Assembly: GCA_900314345.1 (NCBI GenBank)
Contig: OMUX01000400.1
Coordinates: forward strand, 1-14,599
Direction: 5' to 3'
Origin: an uncultured Erysipelotrichaceae bacterium
Lineage (GTDB): Bacteria; Bacillota_I; Bacilli_A; Erysipelotrichales; Erysipelotrichaceae
Length of the DNA stretch: 14,599 nucleotides
The position numbers were made by a program, and so were the translations under genes. This document shows positions 7,751 through 14,573 of the stretch, piece after piece (the first letter of the stretch is position 1; the number at the start of each line of letters is the position of its first letter). Below the pieces are notes generated by a model. The model ran no database searches, had not been told where the DNA came from, and worked only from the letters and a program-made list of their open reading frames with translations.

Positions 7751-8674
7751 TTATTTCTTAACAACCGTATTGTCAGGCACATCCTCATCCATGAGATAAG
7801 CACCAGGCAGAACCTCCACATTGTTACCGACATGGGAGTGTCCGTAGATGCTTACACACTGATGCAGGATGACATCATGGCCGAATGTCACAAACGGTCC
7901 GACATAGGTGGTCTTTGGATCTACCATGGTGACGCCGTTCTTCATGAGCTTCTCATTGATCCTGTCCCTGAGCCATGCATTGGAAATGGCAAGCTCGGCA
8001 TTGTCATTGCATCCCTGTACTTCCATGGGATCCCTGGCAAGCACACCCTTCACACTCCAGCCATGGCTGCGGAAGATCTCAACCAGGTCTGTGATGTAGT
8101 ACTCATGCTGGACATTGTCATTCCTGAGTTCCTTCAATGCCTTGAACAGCTTCTCATTGTCAAAGGCATAGATGCCGGTGTTGATTTCATGCACTGCCTT
8201 CTCTGCATCTGTGGCATCCTTGAATTCAACGATCTTCTCTACGTTTCCGTTTTCATCACGGATCACACGGCCATAGGCTCTGGCATCCTCAAGGCTGGTG
8301 CAAAGCACTGCCATGTCATTGCCTTCCAGGGCATCATAGAGGCTCTCCAGGGTTTCCTTCTGGATGGTTGCGGCATCTCCGTTGACCACCAGCGTCTTTC
8401 CCTTTTCATTTTCCAGCTGCTTTGCCATCATGACGGCATGGCCTGTTCCAAGCTGGGGTTCCTGCAAGGCAAACTCACACTGTCCCTTCAGTACTTCCTC
8501 TACCTGTTCATGGCCATAGCCGGTGACTGTGACAATCCGGTCCGTGCCTGCTTCCTTCAGGTTTTCCACAATCATCTGTACCATGGGCATGCCGCAGATT
8601 CTGTGGAGTACCTTCGGTTTGTCAGACTTCATTCTGGTGCCCTTGCCGGCAGCCAGTACAATTGCATTCTTCAT
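7751..8674 (-). CDS. glmU: Short GlmU-like nucleotidyltransferase without the acetyltransferase domain
   Basis: The N-terminal uridyltransferase domain of GlmU (GlcNAc-1-P plus UTP to UDP-GlcNAc, for peptidoglycan) is complete: LAAGKGTRM (7-15) with PK at 20-21, QLGTGHA (75-80 region), NGDA with D100 as probable metal ligand, YGRV (134-137), VEFKDA, NTG (N165) and a GCNDN segment whose N223 matches the second metal-binding residue. Only a short left-handed-helix stretch (about 250-300) follows. The protein ends at residue 307, whereas bifunctional GlmU has about 455. All acetyltransferase active-site residues are therefore absent. The ending VPDNTVV resembles a natural hexapeptide-fold cap, and the terminator follows directly, so this is not an obvious frameshift. 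GGAAGG precedes the ATG. Last gene of the mnmE operon, 30 nt after ispE, with a possible private promoter. Confidence 0.85.
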   Translation of the reverse strand: MKNAIVLAAGKGTRMKSDKPKVLHRICGMPMVQMIVENLKEAGTDRIVTVTGYGHEQVEEVLKGQCEFALQEPQLGTGHAVMMAKQLENEKGKTLVVNGDAATIQKETLESLYDALEGNDMAVLCTSLEDARAYGRVIRDENGNVEKIVEFKDATDAEKAVHEINTGIYAFDNEKLFKALKELRNDNVQHEYYITDLVEIFRSHGWSVKGVLARDPMEVQGCNDNAELAISNAWLRDRINEKLMKNGVTMVDPKTTYVGPFVTFGHDVILHQCVSIYGHSHVGNNVEVLPGAYLMDEDVPDNTVVKK

Positions 8675-8703
8675 GTTGTTATTTCCTTCCCTGTGCGTTC
8701 ACC

Positions 8704-8731
8704 ATTATAGAATTCTTGTCATTCTTGTGAA
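8704..8731 (-). promoter_or_regulatory. Possible internal promoter for glmU
   Basis: On the minus strand TTCACA (8726-8731, 5 of 6 against TTGACA) is separated by 16 bp from a perfect TATAAT (8704-8709). The -10 overlaps the ispE stop codon. Initiation near 8697 would give a leader of about 22 nt that contains the glmU ribosome site. Confidence 0.45.
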
Positions 8732-9541
8732 ATACCCCTGTTTATGCATGGCATCAGCACCATGTTTCAGAAGTTCTGCATTCCTGGTGATTCCGAATAC
8801 CGTGGAACCGGATCCGGACATCAGTGCTCCGTCAAAACCAAGATCAAGAAGATCCTGTTTGATATCGCGGATCTCCGCCACAAGATTCATGGATACTTCT
8901 TCCAGGGAATTTCCTAATCCGTTGACCAGTGCATCATAGTCATTGTTCACCATGGCATCCCTGATCACTGCAGGATCCGGATGTACAACGTTCTTGAAAT
9001 CAATGCCTTCAAATGCCTTCTTTGTGGAAACACCTTTATGCGGCTTTACCAGAAGGACGTGGAACTTCAGGTTGTTCTGAAACGGTGTGATCCTTTCCCC
9101 GATGCCTTCCACAACAGACGGTCTGTTCACCGTACAGAACGGTACATCTGCGCCGATCTGCTTTCCTATGGCTATCATGTCATCCCTTGTCATGTGCAGG
9201 TTCTGCAGTCTGTTCATGATGCGGATTGCCGCTGCGGCATCCGCACTGCCTCCGGCAAGACCTGCCTGGCTTGGAATATGCTTCTGAAGAACACAGGCAT
9301 AGTTCTGGTCAAAGCCATAGGTTTCCTTCATGACATTGATGGCCTTGATGACCGTGTTCTTGTCATTCACCGGAAGCCAGGAGCGGTTGATGGAAAGTGT
9401 TGTCTTTTCTGCCGGCACCATTTCCAGCACATCATAGAAATCCAGCGGCACCATGATCATTCTGAGATCATGGTATCCGTCCTCTCTCCGTCTGATGACA
9501 TCCAGACAGAGGTTGATCTTGGCATATGCACGTTCCTTCAT
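8705..9541 (-). CDS. ispE: 4-diphosphocytidyl-2-C-methyl-D-erythritol kinase
   Basis: GHMP-family kinase of the MEP (non-mevalonate) pathway. It phosphorylates CDP-methylerythritol on the way to isopentenyl diphosphate, which feeds the undecaprenyl carrier for cell-wall synthesis. The length of 278 residues is normal. Motif 1 AYAKINL contains catalytic K8 and N10; the glycine-rich ATP loop PSQAGLAGGSADAAA spans 90-104; ADVPF provides the catalytic D132; SGSGSTVFG near the C-terminus is the third GHMP motif. The start codon overlaps the rsmA stop by 4 nt (ATGA), and GAGG lies within the end of rsmA. Its presence shows that the organism makes isoprenoids by the MEP route. Confidence 0.96.
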   Translation of the reverse strand: MKERAYAKINLCLDVIRRREDGYHDLRMIMVPLDFYDVLEMVPAEKTTLSINRSWLPVNDKNTVIKAINVMKETYGFDQNYACVLQKHIPSQAGLAGGSADAAAAIRIMNRLQNLHMTRDDMIAIGKQIGADVPFCTVNRPSVVEGIGERITPFQNNLKFHVLLVKPHKGVSTKKAFEGIDFKNVVHPDPAVIRDAMVNNDYDALVNGLGNSLEEVSMNLVAEIRDIKQDLLDLGFDGALMSGSGSTVFGITRNAELLKHGADAMHKQGYFTRMTRIL

Positions 9542-10380
9542 TTCATTGCCTCGTGGATCTTCACCAGATCCTCAACGGAAAGTTCCTGGGCACGCTTGCC
9601 CTGCGGGATGCCTGCCTGTTCCAGGATGGATAAGGATTTCTGTCCATCTCCGGTGTATTCCCGCAGATTGTTGTAGATCGTCTTTCTTCTCTGCTTGAAG
9701 CAGGCTCTTGTGAGCTCAAAGAACTGCTTGATCTCTTCGTTGGACTTCTGTACATCCTTCCGTTCAAACTGCAGGATCACGGAATCCACGGCAGGACTGG
9801 GGTTGAAGGATCTTCCTGGTACATTGAAGAGTTTGCGGATGCTGTAGAGATACTGTCCTTCCACAGACAGTGCAGAGTATTCACTGCCGCCTGGTTTTGC
9901 GGCAAAGCGGTCGCCGACTTCCTTCTGTACCATGACGGTGATCCAGGGAATGGAGGCATTCTCAAAGATCCTGAACAATACCGGTGTGGTGATGTAGTAA
10001 GGAAGGTTTGCACAGACTGCCGTGCTTCCGTACTTCTTACTCAGTTCCTTCACCTTGGCATCAAGGTCACATTCCAGGAAATCCTGCAGGAGAATCTCCA
10101 CATTGTCATAGGGTGACAGCGTATCCTTCAATACGGGGATCAGATCAGAATCCACTTCATAGCTTGTCACGTGTCTGCTGTGCATGGCCAGTGCTTCAGT
10201 CAGGGACCCGATGCCGGGACCGATCTCAATGACGGAGTCTTCACAGTGTGCAAGCTCTGCCACACGGTCCGTGATCACCGGGTCCACAAGAAAGTTCTGT
10301 CCGAATCCCTTCTTTGCCCGCAGGCCATAGGTCTCAAGGATTTCCTTGGTACGGCCAGGTGTTGCGATCAGTCGTGTCAT
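9538..10380 (-). CDS. rsmA: 16S rRNA (adenine-N6,N6) dimethyltransferase RsmA/KsgA
   Basis: SAM-dependent enzyme that dimethylates two adjacent adenines near the 3' end of 16S rRNA during 30S assembly; its loss gives kasugamycin resistance. The protein has 280 residues, a typical length. KKGFGQNFL (23-31) is the conserved N-terminal family segment. EIGPGIG (52-58) is the SAM-binding motif I, and NLPY (125-128) is the catalytic motif IV. NPSPAVDSVI lies in the C-terminal part. GGAGG is about 10 nt before the ATG, within rnmV. It overlaps rnmV upstream and ispE downstream by 4 nt each, so it is probably translated in a coupled way. It pairs with rnmV, another rRNA maturation gene. Confidence 0.97.
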   Translation of the reverse strand: MTRLIATPGRTKEILETYGLRAKKGFGQNFLVDPVITDRVAELAHCEDSVIEIGPGIGSLTEALAMHSRHVTSYEVDSDLIPVLKDTLSPYDNVEILLQDFLECDLDAKVKELSKKYGSTAVCANLPYYITTPVLFRIFENASIPWITVMVQKEVGDRFAAKPGGSEYSALSVEGQYLYSIRKLFNVPGRSFNPSPAVDSVILQFERKDVQKSNEEIKQFFELTRACFKQRRKTIYNNLREYTGDGQKSLSILEQAGIPQGKRAQELSVEDLVKIHEAMK

Positions 10381-10913
10381 TTCTCAAGCACCTCCTGCAG
10401 TTCTTCTTTCGTGATTCCAAGACAGTTCAGTCTGTTCAGCATGGTCTTTGCCGTGCCGTTTCCGATATGCAGCAGACTTCCTGCTTTTTCTCTTAAGGCA
10501 GCACTGTTGTCCCTGCCGCTTAATCCCAGTTCATAGAGATCCTGCATGGTCAGTCTTCCCTTTGGATCTTCTTCACAGACAACCACATGTTCCAGTGCTT
10601 CCTTCAGGGTATCCTCATCAGCGTGTTCCACTCCGACCTTGTATTCTGTTCTTGCCTTCTTCCGTTCCACATAGGCATTCTCACAGCCAGGCACTGCCTG
10701 GTTGATGGCATTGCGGATACGGTTGCCGGGGGAATCCGGATCCGTGAAGATGATAACCCCTCTTTTTTCCTTTGTTCTTCTGATCAGGTCAATGACATCA
10801 TCTCCAAGACTTGTACCGCCTGTTTCTATGGTATCGCAGTCAAAGTACTTCTTCAGCCGTTCACTGTCATGATGCCCTTCGACAACAATCACCTGCTGAA
10901 TAACCGGCTTCAT
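10377..10913 (-). CDS. rnmV: Ribonuclease M5 (5S rRNA maturation)
   Basis: Toprim-domain endonuclease that trims 5S rRNA precursors in Firmicutes. The 178 residues match the family length. The Toprim glutamate is in VVEGHHD (E12) and the acidic pair in FTDPDSPG (D58, D60); GGTSL lies between them, as in other members. The C-terminal part carries LSGRDNS and a helix-hairpin-like stretch (LLHIGNGTAKTMLNRLN). AAGGAG precedes the ATG, which overlaps the tatD stop by 4 nt. The adjacency to rsmA is conserved across many Firmicutes. Confidence 0.94.
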   Translation of the reverse strand: MKPVIQQVIVVEGHHDSERLKKYFDCDTIETGGTSLGDDVIDLIRRTKEKRGVIIFTDPDSPGNRIRNAINQAVPGCENAYVERKKARTEYKVGVEHADEDTLKEALEHVVVCEEDPKGRLTMQDLYELGLSGRDNSAALREKAGSLLHIGNGTAKTMLNRLNCLGITKEELQEVLEK

Positions 10914-11683
10914 GCATTCTCCTTCAGGAAACGGGTGTAGTTGTCATCAATGATCTGTTCCATTTCTTCCACAGGAATATTTCTGCACTCTGCAAGAACC
11001 TTAACGATATAGGGAATATTGCCTGGCTCATTCCTGGTGCCTCTGACAGGCTCCGGTGCCATGTAGGGACAGTCTGTTTCACTGAGAAGATACTTTGCAT
11101 CAATGGTCGATGCCACTTCCTTGGCATGCCTGCTGTTCTTGAACGTGACTGCACCACCCAAGGCAATGTAGTAGCCAAGCTTTGTATATTCCTTTGCCAT
11201 TTCCTTGGTTCCGGAGAAGCAGTGAATCAGACCATGGACATGATGTTCCTTCAGGATGTCAAAGGTATCCTGTGCCGCATCCCTGCTGTGTACCAGGATG
11301 GGTTTGTTGATCTGCCTTGCAAATTCAATCTGTCTGATGAACAGTTCCTTCTGCCTGTTATGGTTTTCTTCGTCCTTGTACCAATGGTAGTCCAGACCGA
11401 TCTCACCGACTGCCGTCACTTCAGGTCTTGAAGCCATAGCCTTGAACCGCTCAAAGTCATCTTCTGTATATGTATCCGCCTCATCCACAAAGATCCCCGT
11501 TGCCACCTGATAGTGTTCCGGACCCTTTCTTGCAAAGGCAATTGCCTTCTTCGCTTCTTCCTCTTTCAGGGTGATGATCATGATGCGTTCTACATCTGCC
11601 TTCTCTGCCCGTTCCAGTACCGCATCAAAATCATCGTGGAATTCTTCAGAAAAGATATGTGCATGTGAATCCAGATAGCTCAT
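10910..11683 (-). CDS. tatD: TatD-family metal-dependent hydrolase (probable DNase)
   Basis: TIM-barrel amidohydrolase of the TatD family, linked to DNA exonuclease and repair functions. With the ATG at 11681-11683 the length is 257 residues, as expected. Metal ligands are visible: DSHAH (H7, H9), GEIGLDY (E94), LVHSRDA (H132), HCFSG (H154) and SETDCPY (D204). An earlier in-frame start at 11734 would add 17 residues encoded inside mnmE and lacks support. The start lies 1 nt after the mnmE stop with only a weak GGGA upstream, so translation is probably coupled to mnmE. The next gene, rnmV, overlaps by 4 nt; tatD and rnmV are also near each other in Bacillus. Confidence 0.95.
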   Translation of the reverse strand: MSYLDSHAHIFSEEFHDDFDAVLERAEKADVERIMIITLKEEEAKKAIAFARKGPEHYQVATGIFVDEADTYTEDDFERFKAMASRPEVTAVGEIGLDYHWYKDEENHNRQKELFIRQIEFARQINKPILVHSRDAAQDTFDILKEHHVHGLIHCFSGTKEMAKEYTKLGYYIALGGAVTFKNSRHAKEVASTIDAKYLLSETDCPYMAPEPVRGTRNEPGNIPYIVKVLAECRNIPVEEMEQIIDDNYTRFLKENA

Positions 11684-11684
11684 G

Positions 11685-13007
11685 TTATTTTCCCAAGCAG
11701 AACCGGCTGAAGATCTCATCAAGAAGATCTTCATGTCCTGCCTCTCCTGTAATTTCCTTCAATGCATGCCATGCGTCCTGCAGGTCAATGGTGACTAAGT
11801 CAGGTTCTGCGTCCTTCTTCAGTTCCTTCACTGCTTCTTCCATGGAATGCCTTGCCTGCATGGCAAGACCGATCTGTCTTGCATTGTTCAGTGTATCCGT
11901 CCTTGCGGCACTGATGCCATCGGCATACTTCTTTTCAATCTCATGAACAAGCGGTGCAATATCCTTGTTCAAGGCACTGACGGACAGTTCTCCCGGTACT
12001 TCCTTCTGATCATTCTTGTTGTATACAACAATCCGGTTCTTGTCCTTTGTGATTTCCAGAAGCTTCTGATCTTCTTCTGTAATGCCTTCCCTGGCATCCA
12101 GTACAAGGATCACTAGCTCTGCCTGTTCCAGTGCTTTCAGGGAACGTTCAATTCCCATCTGTTCAATGGCATCACTGCTTTCATGAATCCCGGCAGTATC
12201 AATGAGATTCAGTGTCATATTGCCGACTCTCACGGAGCCTTCTACAAGATCCCTGGTTGTTCCGGCTATATCCGTGACGATTGCCTTGTCTTCTTCCAGC
12301 AATGCATTGAGCAGAGAACTCTTTCCTACATTCGGTCTTCCAAGGATCACGGTATCAATGCCATCCTTCACCTGCATGGCAGACTGTGCCTGTTCAATCA
12401 ACGCATTGATTTCCTTCAGCCATTTCTCAGCTTCCGGCAATAATTCTTCATCCACCAGCTGGTGTACATCTTCATATTCCGGATAATCAATGTTCACTTC
12501 AATCTGGGCAATGATCTGTGTCAGGGAATCCAGCAATGGATTCAGGATCCTTGCCACACTTCCGTTCAGACCATGCACGGCAGATCCAGCATTCAGATCA
12601 TCCTTGGCCCGGATCAGATCATTCACAGACTCTGCCTGGGCAAGATCCATCTTGCCGTTCAGGAATGCACGTTCCGTGAACTCCCCTCTTCTTGCCATGC
12701 GGATGCCTGTGCCCAGTACAGCAGAAAGTACTTTTCTGGTAATGAACCTTCCGCCATGGCAGGAAATCTCTACACTGTCTTCTCCCGTATAGCTCTTTGG
12801 TGCACGGTAGATGGAAAACAATACCTGATCCACAGGTTCTCCATGGTCCAGGATATAGCCATAGTGAATGGTATACCCTTCTGCTTTATGCAAGTCCGTA
12901 CTGGATACGGAACTGACTTTATCTATTGCATCGCCACCGGACACACGGATGATGGAAATCGCTCCGTCTCCGTCTGCAGTGGCAATTGCGGCAATCGTAT
13001 CATTCAT
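11685..13007 (-). CDS. mnmE: tRNA modification GTPase MnmE
   Basis: With MnmG it forms the complex that installs the aminomethyl-type modification on U34 of certain tRNAs. The protein has 440 residues. The N-terminal folate-binding domain starts IAAIATADGDGAISIIRVSG. The inserted G domain shows G1 GRPNVGKS (223-230), G2 GTTRD (249-253), G3 DTAG (270-273), G4 NKND (330-333) and G5 SAL (344-346). The chain ends in FCLGK (436-440), matching the conserved C-terminal FC(I/L)GK cysteine motif. GGAGAAG is about 5 nt before the ATG and an extended -10 sits just upstream, so this is the first gene of the operon. In many Firmicutes mnmE sits beside mnmG; here it heads a tatD-rnmV-rsmA operon. Confidence 0.97.
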   Translation of the reverse strand: MNDTIAAIATADGDGAISIIRVSGGDAIDKVSSVSSTDLHKAEGYTIHYGYILDHGEPVDQVLFSIYRAPKSYTGEDSVEISCHGGRFITRKVLSAVLGTGIRMARRGEFTERAFLNGKMDLAQAESVNDLIRAKDDLNAGSAVHGLNGSVARILNPLLDSLTQIIAQIEVNIDYPEYEDVHQLVDEELLPEAEKWLKEINALIEQAQSAMQVKDGIDTVILGRPNVGKSSLLNALLEEDKAIVTDIAGTTRDLVEGSVRVGNMTLNLIDTAGIHESSDAIEQMGIERSLKALEQAELVILVLDAREGITEEDQKLLEITKDKNRIVVYNKNDQKEVPGELSVSALNKDIAPLVHEIEKKYADGISAARTDTLNNARQIGLAMQARHSMEEAVKELKKDAEPDLVTIDLQDAWHALKEITGEAGHEDLLDEIFSRFCLGK

Positions 13008-13031
13008 AGCTGCTTCTCCATAAGCATGAAT

Positions 13032-13040
13032 ATCATACCA
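13032..13040 (-). promoter_or_regulatory. Extended -10 promoter of the mnmE operon
   Basis: The minus strand reads TGGTATGAT: TATGAT at 13032-13037 with an extended TG. The -35 is weak. The expected start near 13025 leaves a short leader carrying GGAGAAG at 13013-13019. It is the only candidate between mnmE and the terminator of the upstream surface-protein gene. Confidence 0.55.
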
Positions 13041-13070
13041 AGATATTGCACAAACAGGATAATCAGGCCA

Positions 13071-13101
13071 AGAGAAAAGCCAGCAGCAATGCCACTGGCT
13101 T
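13071..13101 (-). terminator. Rho-independent terminator of the surface-protein gene
   Basis: On the minus strand AAGCCAG (13101-13095) pairs with CTGGCTT (13083-13077). The stem is extended inward by two wobble and two GC pairs to a 3-nt loop, and is followed by TTTTCTCTT. It separates the surface-protein transcript from the mnmE operon. Confidence 0.8.
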
Positions 13102-13115
13102 AGAGAATCAATTGC

Positions 13116-14546
13116 TTATCTATGCTTCCTCAGCATATTCATTGCATACGCTGCAGCAAGAACAGATACGGCAAGTGAGGAAATCCACTTCAGGAAACCA
13201 GGATGATCTCCTGTGTAAGGAATGCCGTTGACACTGGTCGGCTGTGTATATGCAGTGGATGCAGCAGGCGCTTCAAGAACACATGCCTTCTGTTCCTCAT
13301 TCCAGCTGTAGCCTGCAGGATATCCGACATCCTGGCATGTCTGGACATTGCTTTCCTGTTTCACTGCATTGCTGGAAGACTTCGGAGCATCCGGATTCTT
13401 GACGAAGAAGATTCCTTCAGCCTTTCCATCTGTTGATTCAATCACCATTCTGTGTGAACCTGTGACATCAAGCTTGCTTACGAAATCCTTGTTCAGAACA
13501 ACGATTGTGCTTCCGGAAGATGTTGTATAGTTCTCTGCACTAACAACCTGATCATCAACATATACAACAGCAAACTTTGCAAACTCAGCAGAAGAACGGA
13601 ACTGTGCTGTATTGCCCTTTGTGAAGGTTGCCTTGTCGCCTTCGATCATCGTGTAGAGAATATGGTACTTGTCATATTCTGCCTTAGCCTTTTTCAGAGC
13701 TTCTGCCGCTGCCTTGTATGCATCATCCTTGGCATCTGCAGCTTCCTGAGCCTTCTTTACAGCATCGCTCTTTTCAGCAAGCACCTTATTCGCATCAGCA
13801 AGTGCCTTGACAGCTTTGTTGTATGCATCAACCTTAGCCTCCAGTGTTTCAAACTTGCTCAGATCGGTCTTTTCATCAAAGAGTGATTCCTTGGTTATAG
13901 CATTCAATGCATCACTTGTTGCCTGGGCGGCATTCTTCGCATCTTCAGCTTCCTTCAAAGCCTTGGCTGCATCATCCGCTTCGCCCTTTGCCTTCTGCTC
14001 TGCTTCCTGTGCCGCAGTCAGAGCAGCAGAAGCTTCGGCCAGCCTCTTGTTTGCGGCAACCACCTTTTCGTACTTCTTATTCACAGCATCCAGTTCTGTC
14101 TGTGCATCTGTAACTGCCTGGTCAGCTGTATTCTTAGCGCTGGATGCTTCTTCAGCAGCCTTTACAGCTGCATCGTATGCATCGTCTGCACTCTTCTTTG
14201 CGGTGTTTGCTTCATCAAGTGTCTTGTCTGCAGCATCCTTCGCATCAGACTTAGCCTTCTGATCATCCTGAGCAGACTTCAACGCTTCAGCTGCCTGGTC
14301 TGCCTTATCCTGGAATTCCTTCTTGGCTGCCTTGTTGGCATCTGTGCCTTCCTTAGCAGCATCTTTTGCCTGGTCCAGTGCATTCTGTGCATCCTTGATA
14401 CCTTGCTCAGCCTTTGTTACTTCTTCCTGGAGCCTTGTCAGCTCTGTTTTAGCATCTGTGACAGCCTGTTCAGCAGCTTTCTGTGCCTTGGTTGCATCGT
14501 CCCAGTCTTTCTTAGGAATTGTAACAAAATAAAATCTACTATTATT
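13116..14546 (-). CDS. Coiled-coil, sortase-anchored surface protein lacking its 5' end
   Basis: The frame is open from a TGA at 14547-14549 to the stop at 13116-13118 (476 codons). It has no ATG or GTG anywhere near its beginning; the first alternative start, a TTG at 14282, lies inside the repeat domain without a ribosome site. Coding-like sequence begins at about 14516 (IPKKDWDDATKAQ). About 290 residues of Ala/Lys/Asp/Glu-rich coiled coil follow, with an internal duplication. Then comes a beta domain (YTMIEGDKATFTKG to GIFFVKN), resembling domains found in other Firmicute wall proteins, and a two-cysteine segment (CQDVGYPAGYSWNEEQKAC). The end is a wall-sorting signal: IPYTGD (13206-13223), a hydrophobic stretch and a basic RKHR tail. 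No signal peptide is encoded in frame, so as it stands the protein could not reach the wall: it is broken, switched off, or misassembled at the window edge. Ligand unknown. Confidence 0.75.
   Translation of the reverse strand, partial: NNSRFYFVTIPKKDWDDATKAQKAAEQAVTDAKTELTRLQEEVTKAEQGIKDAQNALDQAKDAAKEGTDANKAAKKEFQDKADQAAEALKSAQDDQKAKSDAKDAADKTLDEANTAKKSADDAYDAAVKAAEEASSAKNTADQAVTDAQTELDAVNKKYEKVVAANKRLAEASAALTAAQEAEQKAKGEADDAAKALKEAEDAKNAAQATSDALNAITKESLFDEKTDLSKFETLEAKVDAYNKAVKALADANKVLAEKSDAVKKAQEAADAKDDAYKAAAEALKKAKAEYDKYHILYTMIEGDKATFTKGNTAQFRSSAEFAKFAVVYVDDQVVSAENYTTSSGSTIVVLNKDFVSKLDVTGSHRMVIESTDGKAEGIFFVKNPDAPKSSSNAVKQESNVQTCQDVGYPAGYSWNEEQKACVLEAPAASTAYTQPTSVNGIPYTGDHPGFLKWISSLAVSVLAAAYAMNMLRKHR
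14091..14468 (-). repeat. Internal duplication in the coiled-coil region (about 116 codons apart)
   Basis: QAVTDAKTEL is encoded at 14439-14468 and QAVTDAQTEL at 14091-14120, 348 bp (116 codons) apart in the same frame, with nucleotide differences at several codons. The region between is alanine-rich with heptad-like spacing. This suggests an old repeat unit in the stalk, not a recent exact copy. Confidence 0.45.
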
Positions 14547-14573
14547 TCATAACATTACAATTTATTTTGTTAC
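14521..14573. repeat. 13-bp perfect inverted repeat at the broken 5' end of the surface-protein gene
   Basis: GTAACAAAATAAA (14521-14533) and TTTATTTTGTTAC (14561-14573) are exact reverse complements around a 27-bp AT-rich spacer. The left arm begins where coding composition of the surface-protein gene ends. Positions 14521-14599 contain 19 G/C out of 79, against 29 of 60 in 14461-14520. The stem is too AT-rich to be an ordinary terminator. It could be a recombination site, the terminus of a mobile element, or an assembly junction. Confidence 0.7.

Noticed and set aside
7832..8710. Long plus-strand open frame (292 codons) opposite glmU
   Set aside because: The minus strand encodes clear GlmU motifs; the opposite frame has no recognisable domain or ribosome site and spans a strong ispE-glmU operon. 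It is a compositional shadow.
11684..11734. Upstream start for tatD at 11734
   Set aside because: The added 17 residues fall inside the conserved MnmE C-terminus; family members begin at the MSYLDSHAH-type start, which is 1 nt after the mnmE stop.
14280..14282. TTG as the start of the surface-protein gene
   Set aside because: It sits within uninterrupted coiled-coil coding sequence that continues in frame upstream to about 14516, with no Shine-Dalgarno and no signal peptide after it.
14521..14573. Inverted repeat as a rho-independent terminator
   Set aside because: The stem is almost entirely A/T with a 27-nt loop, unlike the three GC-containing terminators elsewhere in the window.
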